A stretch of 64,000 nucleotides of DNA from Aquimarina sp. MAR_2010_214 (GCF_002846555.1 NZ_PJMS01000001.1:3038001-3102000), one strand, 5' to 3'. Counted from the stretch's first letter, positions 8,990 through 18,182 are shown. Notes: a model not told the origin generated them from the letters alone. Numbers and translations: made by a program.

Positions 8990-10885
8990 ATGAAGAAACT
9001 TTTATATTATATAGTATTAATTTGTATAATCCCTCTTTCGTATGGACAACAGAACATACAAAAAATTGAAGAACAAATTAATGCATATGCAGAAGAAACT
9101 CCCGAACTTAATGAAACTATACAGATTGATGTTTCGGGGCTTACACTATATGATTTTCTAACATCTGTAGCTATAGAGCATAAGTTAAATATAAGTGTAG
9201 ATCCAGATCTTAATCAGATTGTGGCTAGTAGCTTTTTTGATGTTCCAGTTAAGGATGTGTTTCTTTTTGTGATCAAGAAATATAACCTAAGTATAGAGTT
9301 TATAAACAAAATCATTGTTTTTAAGAAAACCATAAAACAGAAAGAACTTCCTAAACCAAAAGTGCTTAAAGAAATTGACGTCACTTACAATAGCCAAAAT
9401 GATTTTTTAGCTATAAAACTTAAAAATGATTCCTTACCTCGCGTAGCTCAAAAGATTACTGATGTATCAGGTAAAAATGTAATCCTAGGGCCTAATGCAA
9501 AAAATGAAAAAATTTCTGCATATATTTTGAATAGACCATTTGATCAGGTAATAGAGATGATGGCTAAATCTAATAACTTAATAATAACCAAAGATGATAA
9601 TGGTTTTTATTACATAGAAAAAGATGAAGAATTGCAAGCAGATACTACTACAAGATCATCACGAAAGGGTAAAAAAAGTAGAACTCCGGTGTCATCTGCA
9701 GAAATAACAGTGCTCCCAAGCGGATTTTTGAGTGTTCAGGCATTTGATGCCGATGTTACTTCATTAATATTAGAAGCAGCAGAAAAACTCAATGTAAACT
9801 ATTTTATGAATGATAAACCTGCAGGAGCTAAAACAACATTGGTGGTAAATGAAATTACTTTTGATGAGCTTTTGGATCATGTTTTTATGGGGAAAAACAG
9901 TACGTATAAAAAAACAGATGATTTTTATCTTATAGGAGATCAAAATGGGGAAGGGCTTAGAAGTACAGAACTTATACAGTTAGAGAACAGAACCATTGAA
10001 ACTGTTTTAGAAACATTACCTCAAGATTTAATAGAAAATGTAGAACTTAAGGAGTTTATAGAACTTAATGGATTTGTAGTTTCTGGCTCGAGACCAAGAA
10101 TATTGGAGTTAAAAGAGTATATAAAACAAATTGATAAAGTGGTACCCATGATCCTTATAGAGGTACTCATAGTACAATATCAAAAAGGGTATGATATTCA
10201 AACCGGAATTAAAGCAGGGATAGACAAAAAAGAAAAAGTTACCTCGGGGGTTTTATTTCCACAAGCAGAAGTTAATTTAAATGCATCTTCTATAAATAAA
10301 TTGATTGATGCCTTTAACGGGTTTGGTATTTTTAATCTTGGTAAGGTTGCAAAAGACTTTTACCTCAATCTAAGAGCACTCGAAAATAATTCTATAATCC
10401 GATTGCAATCGACTCCTAAGATTTCTACTTTAAGTGGACATGAAGCAAAAATTTCTATTGGAGAAACCAATTATTACTTCGAACAAAATAATAGATTAAT
10501 TAATAATGGTGTAGGTAGTGATATTTTGCAGTCAGGTCAATGGAAAGCTACAGATGCTAATTTAAGTGTTAATATAAAACCTTTTGTCTCTAAAGATGAA
10601 CAAATAACACTAACTATTGTTGTAGAAAAAAGTGCCTTTTTAGGAAGAGCAGGAGAAAATGCTCCACCAGGAAAATCAACTCAGCAGTTTGAGTCCTTGG
10701 TTCGAGTACGAAATGGTGAAATGATACTTCTTGGCGGATTGGATGAATTAGAAAAAGAAAACTCTGGAACAGGAACACCATTATTATCTAGAATACCAAT
10801 TATAAAGTGGTTTTTTAGTAGTAAAATCAAGAAAAAAAAGAAGTCAAAACTACATGTATTTATAAAACCGACTGTTGTTTACTAA
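8990..10885 (+). CDS. gspD: Secretin GspD
   Basis: 631 residues with a cleavable signal peptide (MKKLLYYIVLICIIPLSYGQ). The periplasmic half shows successive STN/N-domain-like segments (around 45-110, 130-210 and 235-320), then the secretin gate region from about 385 on. That region includes SISLGxx-like strands (HEAKISIGE), the conserved VxNGE-like RVRNGEMILLGGL and the closing segment TPLLSRIPIIKWFF. It would form the outer-membrane channel. There is no C-terminal S-domain for a GspS-type pilotin; one of the two lipoproteins of the operon might take that role (inference). It ends one base into the next gene. Confidence 0.93.
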   Translation: MKKLLYYIVLICIIPLSYGQQNIQKIEEQINAYAEETPELNETIQIDVSGLTLYDFLTSVAIEHKLNISVDPDLNQIVASSFFDVPVKDVFLFVIKKYNLSIEFINKIIVFKKTIKQKELPKPKVLKEIDVTYNSQNDFLAIKLKNDSLPRVAQKITDVSGKNVILGPNAKNEKISAYILNRPFDQVIEMMAKSNNLIITKDDNGFYYIEKDEELQADTTTRSSRKGKKSRTPVSSAEITVLPSGFLSVQAFDADVTSLILEAAEKLNVNYFMNDKPAGAKTTLVVNEITFDELLDHVFMGKNSTYKKTDDFYLIGDQNGEGLRSTELIQLENRTIETVLETLPQDLIENVELKEFIELNGFVVSGSRPRILELKEYIKQIDKVVPMILIEVLIVQYQKGYDIQTGIKAGIDKKEKVTSGVLFPQAEVNLNASSINKLIDAFNGFGIFNLGKVAKDFYLNLRALENNSIIRLQSTPKISTLSGHEAKISIGETNYYFEQNNRLINNGVGSDILQSGQWKATDANLSVNIKPFVSKDEQITLTIVVEKSAFLGRAGENAPPGKSTQQFESLVRVRNGEMILLGGLDELEKENSGTGTPLLSRIPIIKWFFSSKIKKKKKSKLHVFIKPTVVY

Positions 10886-12072
10886 TGTTAGAACAGATAA
10901 AAAATATTATTCTTAAGCCTTTTCAGGAAAAACAATATGCTATTGTAGGTATAGTATTGGGAGATACCCCAGTATATAATGTGCTTATTGTAGATAAGAA
11001 ATCTGATGCTTTGTCGATAGAGACTTCATTTTCTACAGAAGATTTTGATGTTGTTAAAGATAAAGTGAATACATCGGTTCCTTTACTTCTCAATTTTTAT
11101 GGAAAAGGTATTATAAATAAGCAAGTTTCCGCAAAAGGAAACTATTTAAAGGAGATATTGTTTAATGCTTCTGTCGATGATTTCTACATTTATGAATTGT
11201 ATCAAAGTCAACAAAATTTTATTTCAATAGTAAGGAAAGACGTTTTAGAGAAATTCTTCGTACAGTTTTTAGAAAATAAATATTTGGTTGTAGATTATAG
11301 TATTGGTCCCTTTATAGGAATACTATTTAAAGGACTGTCTAATGAGCCATCGATTATTTCTGCCGATTATGAATTGAGTTTTCATGATGATTATTTGACA
11401 GAAACTCAAAAACTGGATGCTATTGCCAAAGAATATGTACTGGGAGAAGAGAAGATTAATAATACTGAGGTTCCTTTGTTTTCGACTCTACTTCACTATT
11501 TATACCCTTCAGATGACGTTAACTATGATGCAGAGTTTTTAAAACAGAATAAGAAAGAAAATGTACTTAAAAAGACATTTAATACTGTAGCAACTGTATT
11601 GGGAATCTTTTTTCTATCTGCATTATTGATTAGTTATTTATTATTGAATTACTATAATAATAAGTATGTAAGTTATGAATCTCAGTTATATAACCTTAAT
11701 GATACTTATAATCAGGTTAAAAAGCTAGAAAACGAAAAGCAAAACAAAACAAAAATACTTCAGGAATCAGGTATCTTAAATCAGAGTTTTCTTTCTTTTT
11801 ATATGTATCGTATCGTAAGTTCTATTCCTAATAATGTAGGACTTAATAATCTTAAGGTAAATCCTGCGCAGAAAAAGATCAAGAATTTTGAAAAAATAAT
11901 ATTTGAAACTAATACCATTATTATTGATGGCAATTCTAGTTCGAGTATGCCAATTAATTCTTGGGTTAAAGAATTAAAAAAAGAAAAATGGATTTCCAAA
12001 ATAGAAATTTTGGATTTTAGTAAGAGTAGAAATAAAAAAAGTGAGTTTACTTTAAAAATCGTTGTGAAATGA
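10885..12072 (+). CDS. GspL-like (PilM/PilN-like) assembly protein
   Basis: 395 residues. Residues 1-225 are soluble and show short beta strands (QYAIVGIVLGDTPVYNVLIV) compatible with the actin-like cytoplasmic domain of GspL/PilM, although nucleotide motifs are not obvious. One membrane helix lies at about 232-257, followed by a coiled coil (NLNDTYNQVKKLENEKQNK) and a PilN-like ferredoxin-fold periplasmic domain. That layout is the one of GspL. It would link the ATPase to the periplasmic ring with the GspM-like neighbour. Sequence identity to classical GspL is low, so the call rests on architecture and gene order. Confidence 0.7.
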   Translation: MLEQIKNIILKPFQEKQYAIVGIVLGDTPVYNVLIVDKKSDALSIETSFSTEDFDVVKDKVNTSVPLLLNFYGKGIINKQVSAKGNYLKEILFNASVDDFYIYELYQSQQNFISIVRKDVLEKFFVQFLENKYLVVDYSIGPFIGILFKGLSNEPSIISADYELSFHDDYLTETQKLDAIAKEYVLGEEKINNTEVPLFSTLLHYLYPSDDVNYDAEFLKQNKKENVLKKTFNTVATVLGIFFLSALLISYLLLNYYNNKYVSYESQLYNLNDTYNQVKKLENEKQNKTKILQESGILNQSFLSFYMYRIVSSIPNNVGLNNLKVNPAQKKIKNFEKIIFETNTIIIDGNSSSSMPINSWVKELKKEKWISKIEILDFSKSRNKKSEFTLKIVVK

Positions 12073-12162
12073 GCCATAATAACTTAGTTAATATTTACCT
12101 AAATGATTATTGGCGAATTCCATCTGACCTGTAAAAGAATAATAAAATAAACAGATGAAATA

Positions 12163-12687
12163 GTGTTTGCAAATCTAACATATAAACAAAAATTAATCGG
12201 ACTTATAGTAATAGCAGTATTGCTATTTCTGGCAGCGAATAAAAGATCTTTTAAAGTCACTCGACAGGCCTATGATCAGGTTCGACAATTAGAAAACAAA
12301 TTAGAGTATGTGAACTCATCAACAACCGATGTAACTCAAACACAAGCAGAATTAAAATTTTACGATAAAATAATAGGTAAACAAGGGATAGAACCCGAAG
12401 AAATACAACAACAAATACTTGATTTTACATCATCTTATGATAATGTATATGTTTTTAACTTAGATGAAATCCATATAGCAGAAAGTAATGGTTTTAATGT
12501 AATTAGTAACCAATTAACACTAGAAGGAGATTTTAATGCTTTGTTAGAAATTGTGTATGCATTTGAAAGAGAATTTAAGTTTTCAAATATTGTTAGCATT
12601 TCATTTACAAAAGAAAAAGAATTCCAAACACGGAAAAATAAATTAAGAGTAAAGATAATATTTCAGAATTATGAAAAAAATAGTTAG
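12163..12687 (+). CDS. GspM/PilO-like protein
   Basis: GTG start; no better in-frame start exists because a TAG lies immediately upstream. One N-terminal membrane helix (KLIGLIVIAVLLFLAA) is followed by a coiled coil (RQAYDQVRQLENKLEYV) and a beta-alpha-beta domain of about 100 residues. This is the GspM/PilO plan. The 90-base gap from the GspL-like gene is the largest inside the operon and holds nothing I recognise. The end overlaps the next gene by 17 bases. Confidence 0.65.
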   Translation: MFANLTYKQKLIGLIVIAVLLFLAANKRSFKVTRQAYDQVRQLENKLEYVNSSTTDVTQTQAELKFYDKIIGKQGIEPEEIQQQILDFTSSYDNVYVFNLDEIHIAESNGFNVISNQLTLEGDFNALLEIVYAFEREFKFSNIVSISFTKEKEFQTRKNKLRVKIIFQNYEKNS

Positions 12688-13633
12688 TATAGGTATAGTT
12701 TTTAGCAGTTTGTTTCTGTTGATAGCATGCGATGATGTTCTCGAGGAAGATATTACAGATGATTTGGTGACAACAGTAGCACCAAAAGATAAAAGTAACC
12801 TGGATGGTAATTCGGTTCAGTTTAGATGGGATGAATTACAAGATGCAGATGACTATAGAATACAGGTAATAGAAGAAACTACACAAAAAAGGGTATTAGA
12901 CTCATTGGTTAAGGGGAATAGTTTTACATATGGACTTAATCCCGGTGAATATAGTTGGAGGATACGAGGTGAAAATTTTGCGTATACAACAGCTTATAGT
13001 TTTCCTATTTCTTTTGCTCTAGCTGTATCAGACGATTTAACAAATCAGACTGTGTTTTTAACGTCACCATCTGAGAATTTTTATACAAAAGATAGTAATA
13101 GTATTATTCTTACTTGGGATAGAATTCAGGCAGCAAAATCATATACCGTAATTGTTGAAAAAACACTTCAAAATAGTACATCTACCGAAATTAACACCCC
13201 CGGTGTCACCAATAATGATTTCACTCTCAATTCTTCAGTCTTGAGTGAGGATGCAATTTATACCTGGAAAGTAAAGGCCATAAATGATAGTGGAGAAACC
13301 AAATTCTCGACGAGAAAGATTTTTTTAGACACTCAAGTACCTAATCAACCCACATTAGCATCACCTAATAATGACGCAAAAGGATCGTCTCCTATTACTT
13401 TTACCTGGAATATAGCTAGTGATACGGGAGAAGTTCAATCTACATTATCCAGTATTATAGAAGTAGCTAAAGACAATGGTTTTACAAATATAATTGAAAC
13501 AGTACCAACAAGTTCGACCTCTCAAGCAATAACATTTTCTAATAAAGGAGATTACTATTGGAGAGTAAAGATTATAGATAAAGCTGGTAATAGTAGTACT
13601 TTTAGTGAAGTTAGAAAAATAACGGTTGAATAA
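12671..13633 (+). CDS. Lipoprotein with two to three fibronectin-III-like domains
   Basis: Signal ending in LLIACDD gives lipid Cys20. The mature chain contains Fn3-like sandwiches around 35-115, 125-215 and 220-318 (repeated signatures FRWDELQDADDYRIQV, LTWDRIQAAKSYTVIV, FTWNIASDT, each ending in YxWRV/I-type strands such as YSWRIRGEN, YTWKVKAIN, YYWRVKIID). It is nested between the GspM-like and GspC-like genes and overlaps the former, so it is probably part of the machine or a co-expressed surface partner. It could serve as an outer-membrane tether, pilotin-like factor or substrate. No enzyme motif is present. Confidence 0.7.
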   Translation: MKKIVSIGIVFSSLFLLIACDDVLEEDITDDLVTTVAPKDKSNLDGNSVQFRWDELQDADDYRIQVIEETTQKRVLDSLVKGNSFTYGLNPGEYSWRIRGENFAYTTAYSFPISFALAVSDDLTNQTVFLTSPSENFYTKDSNSIILTWDRIQAAKSYTVIVEKTLQNSTSTEINTPGVTNNDFTLNSSVLSEDAIYTWKVKAINDSGETKFSTRKIFLDTQVPNQPTLASPNNDAKGSSPITFTWNIASDTGEVQSTLSSIIEVAKDNGFTNIIETVPTSSTSQAITFSNKGDYYWRVKIIDKAGNSSTFSEVRKITVE

Positions 13634-13666
13634 ATTGAATCTACCAAATTATAATTTTTTAGGTTA

Positions 13667-14173
13667 GTGAAGAAAAAGACTTTAAATAGCGTTCTGATTT
13701 TTTTTATGCTTGTCATTTGGGCAATTGTTTTCAATAAAATTTTTAGTTTTTTTGGAAATAATGTCGAAGAGAATAGTATATCGGTTAATCCAATTACTAT
13801 TGTGGATCCCAGAATGAATTTTTCAAAAGATACTTTTAATCTTAGAAAAGTTGAAAAAGATCCTTTCTTAGGAAAATATACCATCTCTAGAGGAAAAAAA
13901 CGTAAAACAAATACGAATTTGGTGCCTAGACGTAAAAAAATAAATAGCATTCCTAAAAATAATATTAATAAACCATGGCCTAAATTGAGCTATCATGGTT
14001 ATGTTAAAGGGGCCAAAAGTACTTCAGAATTGATCCTAATTAAAATGAATAATAAATTTCATAAGATTAGAGAAGGAGATATACTCGAGGATATTTCGGT
14101 AAAAAAAATCTATAGAGATTCAATAATTATTAAAAGAAGTAGAGAAAGTAAAACGATATTAAAAAGTAAATAA
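13667..14173 (+). CDS. GspC/PilP-like inner-membrane protein
   Basis: GTG start followed by an Asn/Lys tail and one membrane helix (LIFFMLVIWAIVFNKIF). A basic linker (residues 70-105) leads to a small beta domain (WPKLSYHGYVKGAKSTSELILIK to KTILK) that resembles the HR domain of GspC or PilP, which docks on the secretin N0 domain. It is the last gene of the operon, a usual place for such a protein in these clusters. The call rests on topology and position rather than strong motifs. Confidence 0.6.
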   Translation: MKKKTLNSVLIFFMLVIWAIVFNKIFSFFGNNVEENSISVNPITIVDPRMNFSKDTFNLRKVEKDPFLGKYTISRGKKRKTNTNLVPRRKKINSIPKNNINKPWPKLSYHGYVKGAKSTSELILIKMNNKFHKIREGDILEDISVKKIYRDSIIIKRSRESKTILKSK

Positions 14174-14324
14174 AGCCTAGGTGTGTTTACCATCATTATA
14201 CTCAGAATTTGAAATGGTTATGATCTTAATGACAAGGTTTTAATATATTATTTGATTTAATAATTATAAGCTGTTATTTTTCGATAATTTTTTCGACTTA
14301 GGATAGATACGTCAAACAATTATC

Positions 14325-15377
14325 GTGTTCATACAATTTACACCAGAAATTAATAAGGTATATTTTGTTAATCAATATACACTATTCCAGGTTTTATCTG
14401 GTAATGGTGGTCTTCAAGTTGATTTTAGGAATTATTTCGATTGGCAAAATAAAGCCATTTTCCTCGAAAAAGGACAGTACATAAAATTTCTTTCAGATAA
14501 CTTTCTTATTCAAAAAATTGAATTTCCTGATGAAACGGTTTTTAGAAATAAAGAGTTTAGAGTCCTGTTTAAGCACCTTATTTCCTTAGGTTACATTAAT
14601 TTTGATGAATCCAATAGTTTTCAAAAAATAACAAATCAAATAGAACCCGATGTAGAAATAGATCGTATTATAGATGTTTTTGCAGAACAGTGGTATTATC
14701 AAAATCCATTTCAGGCAAATAAGGAGGAGTATCGTGTTATTTTTGATACAAAGGATGTTATTGATACACAATATTCTAGCAATATTAATAATAGAGAACT
14801 CACAGCTTTGATTGATGAAAACGGATATAATATTCAGTCTTTGATCAAAAGTAAAATAGGGATTTCTCTAAAATCTCTATTATCAGGTAAAAAACTATTA
14901 GAAAGCAAAAAAGAGATTGCTTTTACAGATAAAAGTATTAAAGAAATATCTTATGATTTAGGATACAATGATCCTGCATATTTTACCAGAGTTTTTAAAA
15001 ATAATGTTGGAAGGAATCCAATAGAGTTTAGAGAAAATTTCGACTATCAAAATCGAGATCTTTTTTCTCAGAACATCATCGAACTCCTTCAACAATATCA
15101 TACCAAAGAAAGAACCCTTGATTTTTATGCTTCAAAAATGAACCTTTCTCCAAAAGCGCTCTCAAAAAAGGTGAAAGAAAAAATGCAAACTTCTTTGGGA
15201 AAGCTTATTAGACACGAAATGATTAACACATCAAAATCCCTTTTAGCTAAAAACCTTACTGTTAAAGAAATTTCATTAGAACTGGGTTTTGAAGAACCGA
15301 ACCACTTCTCTAATTTCTTTAGGCATTATACAGGAGAATCCCCATCACATTTCAAACATAAAAAGTACAAGAACTAG
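14325..15377 (+). CDS. AraC-family regulator with two HTH domains
   Basis: 350 residues from a GTG start. The N-terminal 130 residues are a small sensor-like region with cupin-type strands. Two separate AraC-type HTH regions follow. The first spans about 160-240 (TDKSIKEISYDLGYNDPAYFTRVFKNNVGRNP shortened here; key features are ISYDLGY and the FTRVFK helix). The second spans about 255-347 (ISLELGF, HFSNFFRHYTGESP). Normally an AraC protein has one such two-helix unit. It precedes a SnoaL-like and a YHS gene on the same strand and may control them. Confidence 0.85.
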   Translation: MFIQFTPEINKVYFVNQYTLFQVLSGNGGLQVDFRNYFDWQNKAIFLEKGQYIKFLSDNFLIQKIEFPDETVFRNKEFRVLFKHLISLGYINFDESNSFQKITNQIEPDVEIDRIIDVFAEQWYYQNPFQANKEEYRVIFDTKDVIDTQYSSNINNRELTALIDENGYNIQSLIKSKIGISLKSLLSGKKLLESKKEIAFTDKSIKEISYDLGYNDPAYFTRVFKNNVGRNPIEFRENFDYQNRDLFSQNIIELLQQYHTKERTLDFYASKMNLSPKALSKKVKEKMQTSLGKLIRHEMINTSKSLLAKNLTVKEISLELGFEEPNHFSNFFRHYTGESPSHFKHKKYKN

Positions 15378-15470
15378 CGTTTTTTTTGTAGTTCTCTTTC
15401 CTCGATATATCCAGAAATTTGTAATGTAATTACAAAACAATATTTATTTAATCATTTAAAAATAAAAACA

Positions 15471-15821
15471 ATGGATATTAAAACATTAGTAACAGAAATG
15501 GATAGTATCGTATCAAAAGGAGCAATAGTAGATGCAGTAAAACAATTTTTTGCCGAGGATGCTACAACCTCTGATTACAATAATCTTACCACTAAAAATA
15601 AAGCACAAATGGTAGAGAAAATGGAAGGTTTTGCCGATTCTATTAGAAAAGTAAATGGTATTACTCATCATCATACGATAGTAGACGGTAATGTTTCAGC
15701 TTCAGAATTCACATTTGATTTCGAGATGACCGATAATAGTACAATTTATTGGCATGAAATCATTAGACGAATATGGAACAATGATGGAGAGGTTATACAA
15801 GAAGAATATTTTAATGCTTAA
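15471..15821 (+). CDS. NTF2-like / SnoaL-like domain protein
   Basis: 116 residues with a helix-rich first half and the beta strands of an NTF2 cone (THHHTIVDGNVSASEFTFDFEMTD shortened; ending WHEIIRRIWNNDGEVIQEEYF). The three-His stretch in the first strand is notable. Such proteins are small-molecule isomerase-like or binding domains without a fixed reaction. It is nine bases upstream of the YHS gene, hence probably one operon with it. Start is ATG after an A-rich leader. Confidence 0.75.
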   Translation: MDIKTLVTEMDSIVSKGAIVDAVKQFFAEDATTSDYNNLTTKNKAQMVEKMEGFADSIRKVNGITHHHTIVDGNVSASEFTFDFEMTDNSTIYWHEIIRRIWNNDGEVIQEEYFNA

Positions 15822-15830
15822 GATAAAAAA

Positions 15831-16307
15831 ATGAAAACTTTAAAAAATATAGGAATAGTATTAGTTGTAATGATCATGACAACCATGACTACTAATGCGC
15901 AGGATAAGAAAGGAAATAATATTGATAACAGTAATATAGCTTTACAAGGGTATAGCCCTGTGTCATATCTTGATCTAGGTATTGCACAACGAGGAAACAA
16001 AGAATATAAATCCGAATATGAGAAGATTCTGTATTACTTTACTTCTAAAGAACAAAAGTCCAAGTTTGATAAGAATCCTAAACGATACTTACCACAGTAT
16101 GGAGGATTCTGTGCATTTGGAATATATGCAGGAGCCAAATTTAGGCCAGATCCTAACAAATTTGTTGTAAAAGAAGGAAAATACTTTTTGTTTTTGTACA
16201 ACATAGAGCTAGACGCACAACAATTATGGCTGGCAGAAAATAATCACAAAAAATTAGTTACAAAAGCTAATAGTAACTGGGAGAAACTACGTAATACGCA
16301 TAATTAG
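15831..16307 (+). CDS. YHS-domain secreted protein
   Basis: A signal peptide (MKTLKNIGIVLVVMIMTTMTTNAQ) precedes a YHS-type domain with the family words ALQGYSPVSYLD, YYFTSKEQKSKFDKNPKRYLPQYGGFCAFG and a C-terminal helix. YHS domains are thought to bind metals; residues that could do so are the Cys of GGFCAFG and nearby acidic residues. Secretion to the periplasm is predicted. It follows the SnoaL-like gene and is followed by a strong hairpin, so it closes this unit. Confidence 0.85.
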   Translation: MKTLKNIGIVLVVMIMTTMTTNAQDKKGNNIDNSNIALQGYSPVSYLDLGIAQRGNKEYKSEYEKILYYFTSKEQKSKFDKNPKRYLPQYGGFCAFGIYAGAKFRPDPNKFVVKEGKYFLFLYNIELDAQQLWLAENNHKKLVTKANSNWEKLRNTHN

Positions 16308-16373
16308 AGGTGTTGACATTTTTCTTTTGTCTAGTAGAAAAGTTCTAACCGGTGTGATTAGTTTTTCTTTTGT

Positions 16374-16405
16374 AGAACACCTTAGCTGGCGTGTTAAGGT
16401 GTTCT
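16374..16405 (+). terminator. Perfect 11-bp hairpin after the YHS gene
   Basis: AGAACACCTTA (16374-16384) pairs with TAAGGTGTTCT (16395-16405) across a 10-base loop. Only a short T-run follows, so it may be a terminator or an RNA-stabilising stem. Confidence 0.5.
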
Positions 16406-16497
16406 TCTAGTCAAAATATCAAACAAATCTTAAATATGGTAAGTGATAGCATAATATTTTATACTTTTCTAATAAACTCATAAAACACAATCTCATT

Positions 16498-17070
16498 ATG
16501 CAAAAACTGTTGTCTCTAATTTCAAAATGCAATGAATGTAAGGCACAATTAGAACTAGGGCCAAGACCGATAGTTTCTGCGCATGCTCATAGTAAAATAG
16601 TAGTCATTGGGCAAGCTCCTGGGAGTGTCGTTCATAAATCTGGAATCCCATGGGATGATAAAAGCGGACAAAATTTAAGAGCCTGGATGGGAATTGATGA
16701 TGAGACGTTCTATAACCCCAAAAAAATTGCGCTTGTACCTATGGGTTTTTGTTACCCAGGAAAAGGAAAATCCGGAGATCTCCCTCCAACCAAAAAATGT
16801 GCTCCCTTATGGCATCAACCACTTTTGGCTAAAATGGAAAATGTAGAACTTGTGCTACTTATTGGTAAATATGCTCAAGAATATTATTTGAGAGATCGGT
16901 TAAAAAGAACACTAACAGATACAGTAAAAAATTATAAAGAATATTTGCCAGATTATTTTGTGTTACCGCATCCTTCACCAAGAAATAATATTTGGCAAGC
17001 AAAAAATGAATGGTATAAAAAAGAAGTTATACCTCAGTTAAAACTACTGGTTCAATCAATACTTGAGTAA
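16498..17070 (+). CDS. Uracil-DNA glycosylase family protein
   Basis: 190 residues. It opens with a Cys pair (CNECKAQLELGPRPI) and contains the UDG-superfamily motif 1 GQAPGSVVHKSGIPWDDKSG (two pieces: GQAPG and the WDD/SG part) and motif 2 HPSPRNN. These line the uracil-binding pocket and the catalytic water site in the family. The N-terminal Cys residues are reminiscent of iron-sulfur UDG families but the full four-Cys set is not visible. It would remove uracil or deaminated bases from DNA, or be a divergent member with another role. Confidence 0.8.
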   Translation: MQKLLSLISKCNECKAQLELGPRPIVSAHAHSKIVVIGQAPGSVVHKSGIPWDDKSGQNLRAWMGIDDETFYNPKKIALVPMGFCYPGKGKSGDLPPTKKCAPLWHQPLLAKMENVELVLLIGKYAQEYYLRDRLKRTLTDTVKNYKEYLPDYFVLPHPSPRNNIWQAKNEWYKKEVIPQLKLLVQSILE

Positions 17071-17235
17071 TTTGTATAAAAGTTTAATCTTGTCTATTGA
17101 TTTTCTACTCATTTCATCAAGATTAAAATTGGTACTAGATTGTAATTGCAATTTTCCTATGGTTTTCCCTGATTCTAGTTTTTGATGAGTTTCTTTGAAA
17201 TTTTTAGTTATAAAATCAAGAATTTTTTTACGAAT
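17056..17235 (-). pseudogene. Possible remnant of a zinc-type alcohol dehydrogenase/quinone reductase C-terminus
   Basis: Reading the minus strand, an open frame without a start codon encodes LDFITKNFKETHQKLESG and KTIGKLQLQ before continuing to a stop at 17056. The words HQKLESGKTIGK match the typical C-terminus of MDR-family quinone reductases. It lies directly downstream of the LysR gene and overlaps the end of the glycosylase gene on the other strand. No N-terminal part is present, so it would be a decayed tail. The call rests on a short motif only. Confidence 0.35.
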
Positions 17236-18128
17236 TAATTTAAATCTGCATTTTGTTGATAATGTTCCAAAATCATTTGAAAGAAAATTTTAGATGCCTT
17301 TTTTTGATAATTGCCCTTAAGATATCGTATCGCTGATCGTAATTTAAGCTTCTTTTTGTTTATGGGGATACTCTTAAGAGTGGGTAAATATTGTGTGGTC
17401 GATTTTGTAAGAACGGTTGCCCATTTTCCGGTTTCAATAAGTTGAATTAAGGTAGGGATGTGGTTTAATTCTATTTGATATTGATATGGGAGTTCATTTA
17501 TTCTAAATGCTTTATCCAGAACTTTTCTGGTTGTAAACCCTTCTGCAGGTACAGCTAGCTCCATAGTAGTAAGCTCTTCGATATTGATCTGCTTTTTGTT
17601 TGCAAATCGATGAGATTCATGTATTACAAGTGTTAAATAGGATTGAAATAACGGAATAGTAGTAATCATTTTATCATCTGTTGCTTTATTAAAAGATAAA
17701 ATAAAATCCAACATGCCTGATTTGAGTTTTTCTATTAATTCATCTGATGTGCCAAAGAAAGCCTTGACTTGTATTAAAGGAAATTTTGTAGAAAAGGATA
17801 TCAATGTTTCTGTAAACAAATTAGTTAAACCATAAGTTACTCCGATATGTAGAGTTCCTGATTGCAGGTTTTGTAAATCCTCTATTAATTGTTTGGCATT
17901 TTCAGCGTTTTTAAGAGTATGCCTGGCACGGGTTAAAAATAATGAACCAGCTTCTGTAAGTTGTATTCTCTTTCCTATTCTATCAAAAAGCGGAACTCCT
18001 AATTCCTGTTCTAAAAGCTTTATTTGCTGCGAAAGTGCGCTTTGTGTTATGAATACTTTATGAGAGGCTTCTGTAAAATTTAAACATTCTGCCGCTTTTA
18101 CAAAATAGCTTAATTGGCGTAATTCCAT
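17235..18128 (-). CDS. LysR-family transcriptional regulator
   Basis: 297 residues with the N-terminal winged HTH (MELRQLSYFVKAAECLNFTEAS, shortened key words QSALSQQIKLLEQELGVPLFDR) and a substrate-binding domain of the LysR type from about residue 90. It is transcribed away from the MFS gene at 18250 across a 120-base gap, the standard LysR arrangement, and probably controls that exporter and perhaps the EamA gene behind it. Confidence 0.92.
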   Translation of the reverse strand: MELRQLSYFVKAAECLNFTEASHKVFITQSALSQQIKLLEQELGVPLFDRIGKRIQLTEAGSLFLTRARHTLKNAENAKQLIEDLQNLQSGTLHIGVTYGLTNLFTETLISFSTKFPLIQVKAFFGTSDELIEKLKSGMLDFILSFNKATDDKMITTIPLFQSYLTLVIHESHRFANKKQINIEELTTMELAVPAEGFTTRKVLDKAFRINELPYQYQIELNHIPTLIQLIETGKWATVLTKSTTQYLPTLKSIPINKKKLKLRSAIRYLKGNYQKKASKIFFQMILEHYQQNADLN

Positions 18129-18143
18129 TATTAATAAGTTTTG

Positions 18144-18182
18144 CTAATGTATATGATAAGAAAATAACGTTTTACTAATGTA
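18144..18182. promoter_or_regulatory. Direct repeat CTAATGTA in the LysR/MFS intergenic region
   Basis: CTAATGTA occurs at 18144-18151 and again at 18175-18182, 31 bases apart (three helical turns), between the divergent LysR and MFS genes. This spacing suits an operator for a LysR-type tetramer. Support is positional only. Confidence 0.3.

Noticed and set aside
13555..13950. 131-codon antisense ORF across the GspC-like start
   Set aside because: It lies opposite two genes with good architecture and has no domain features of its own.
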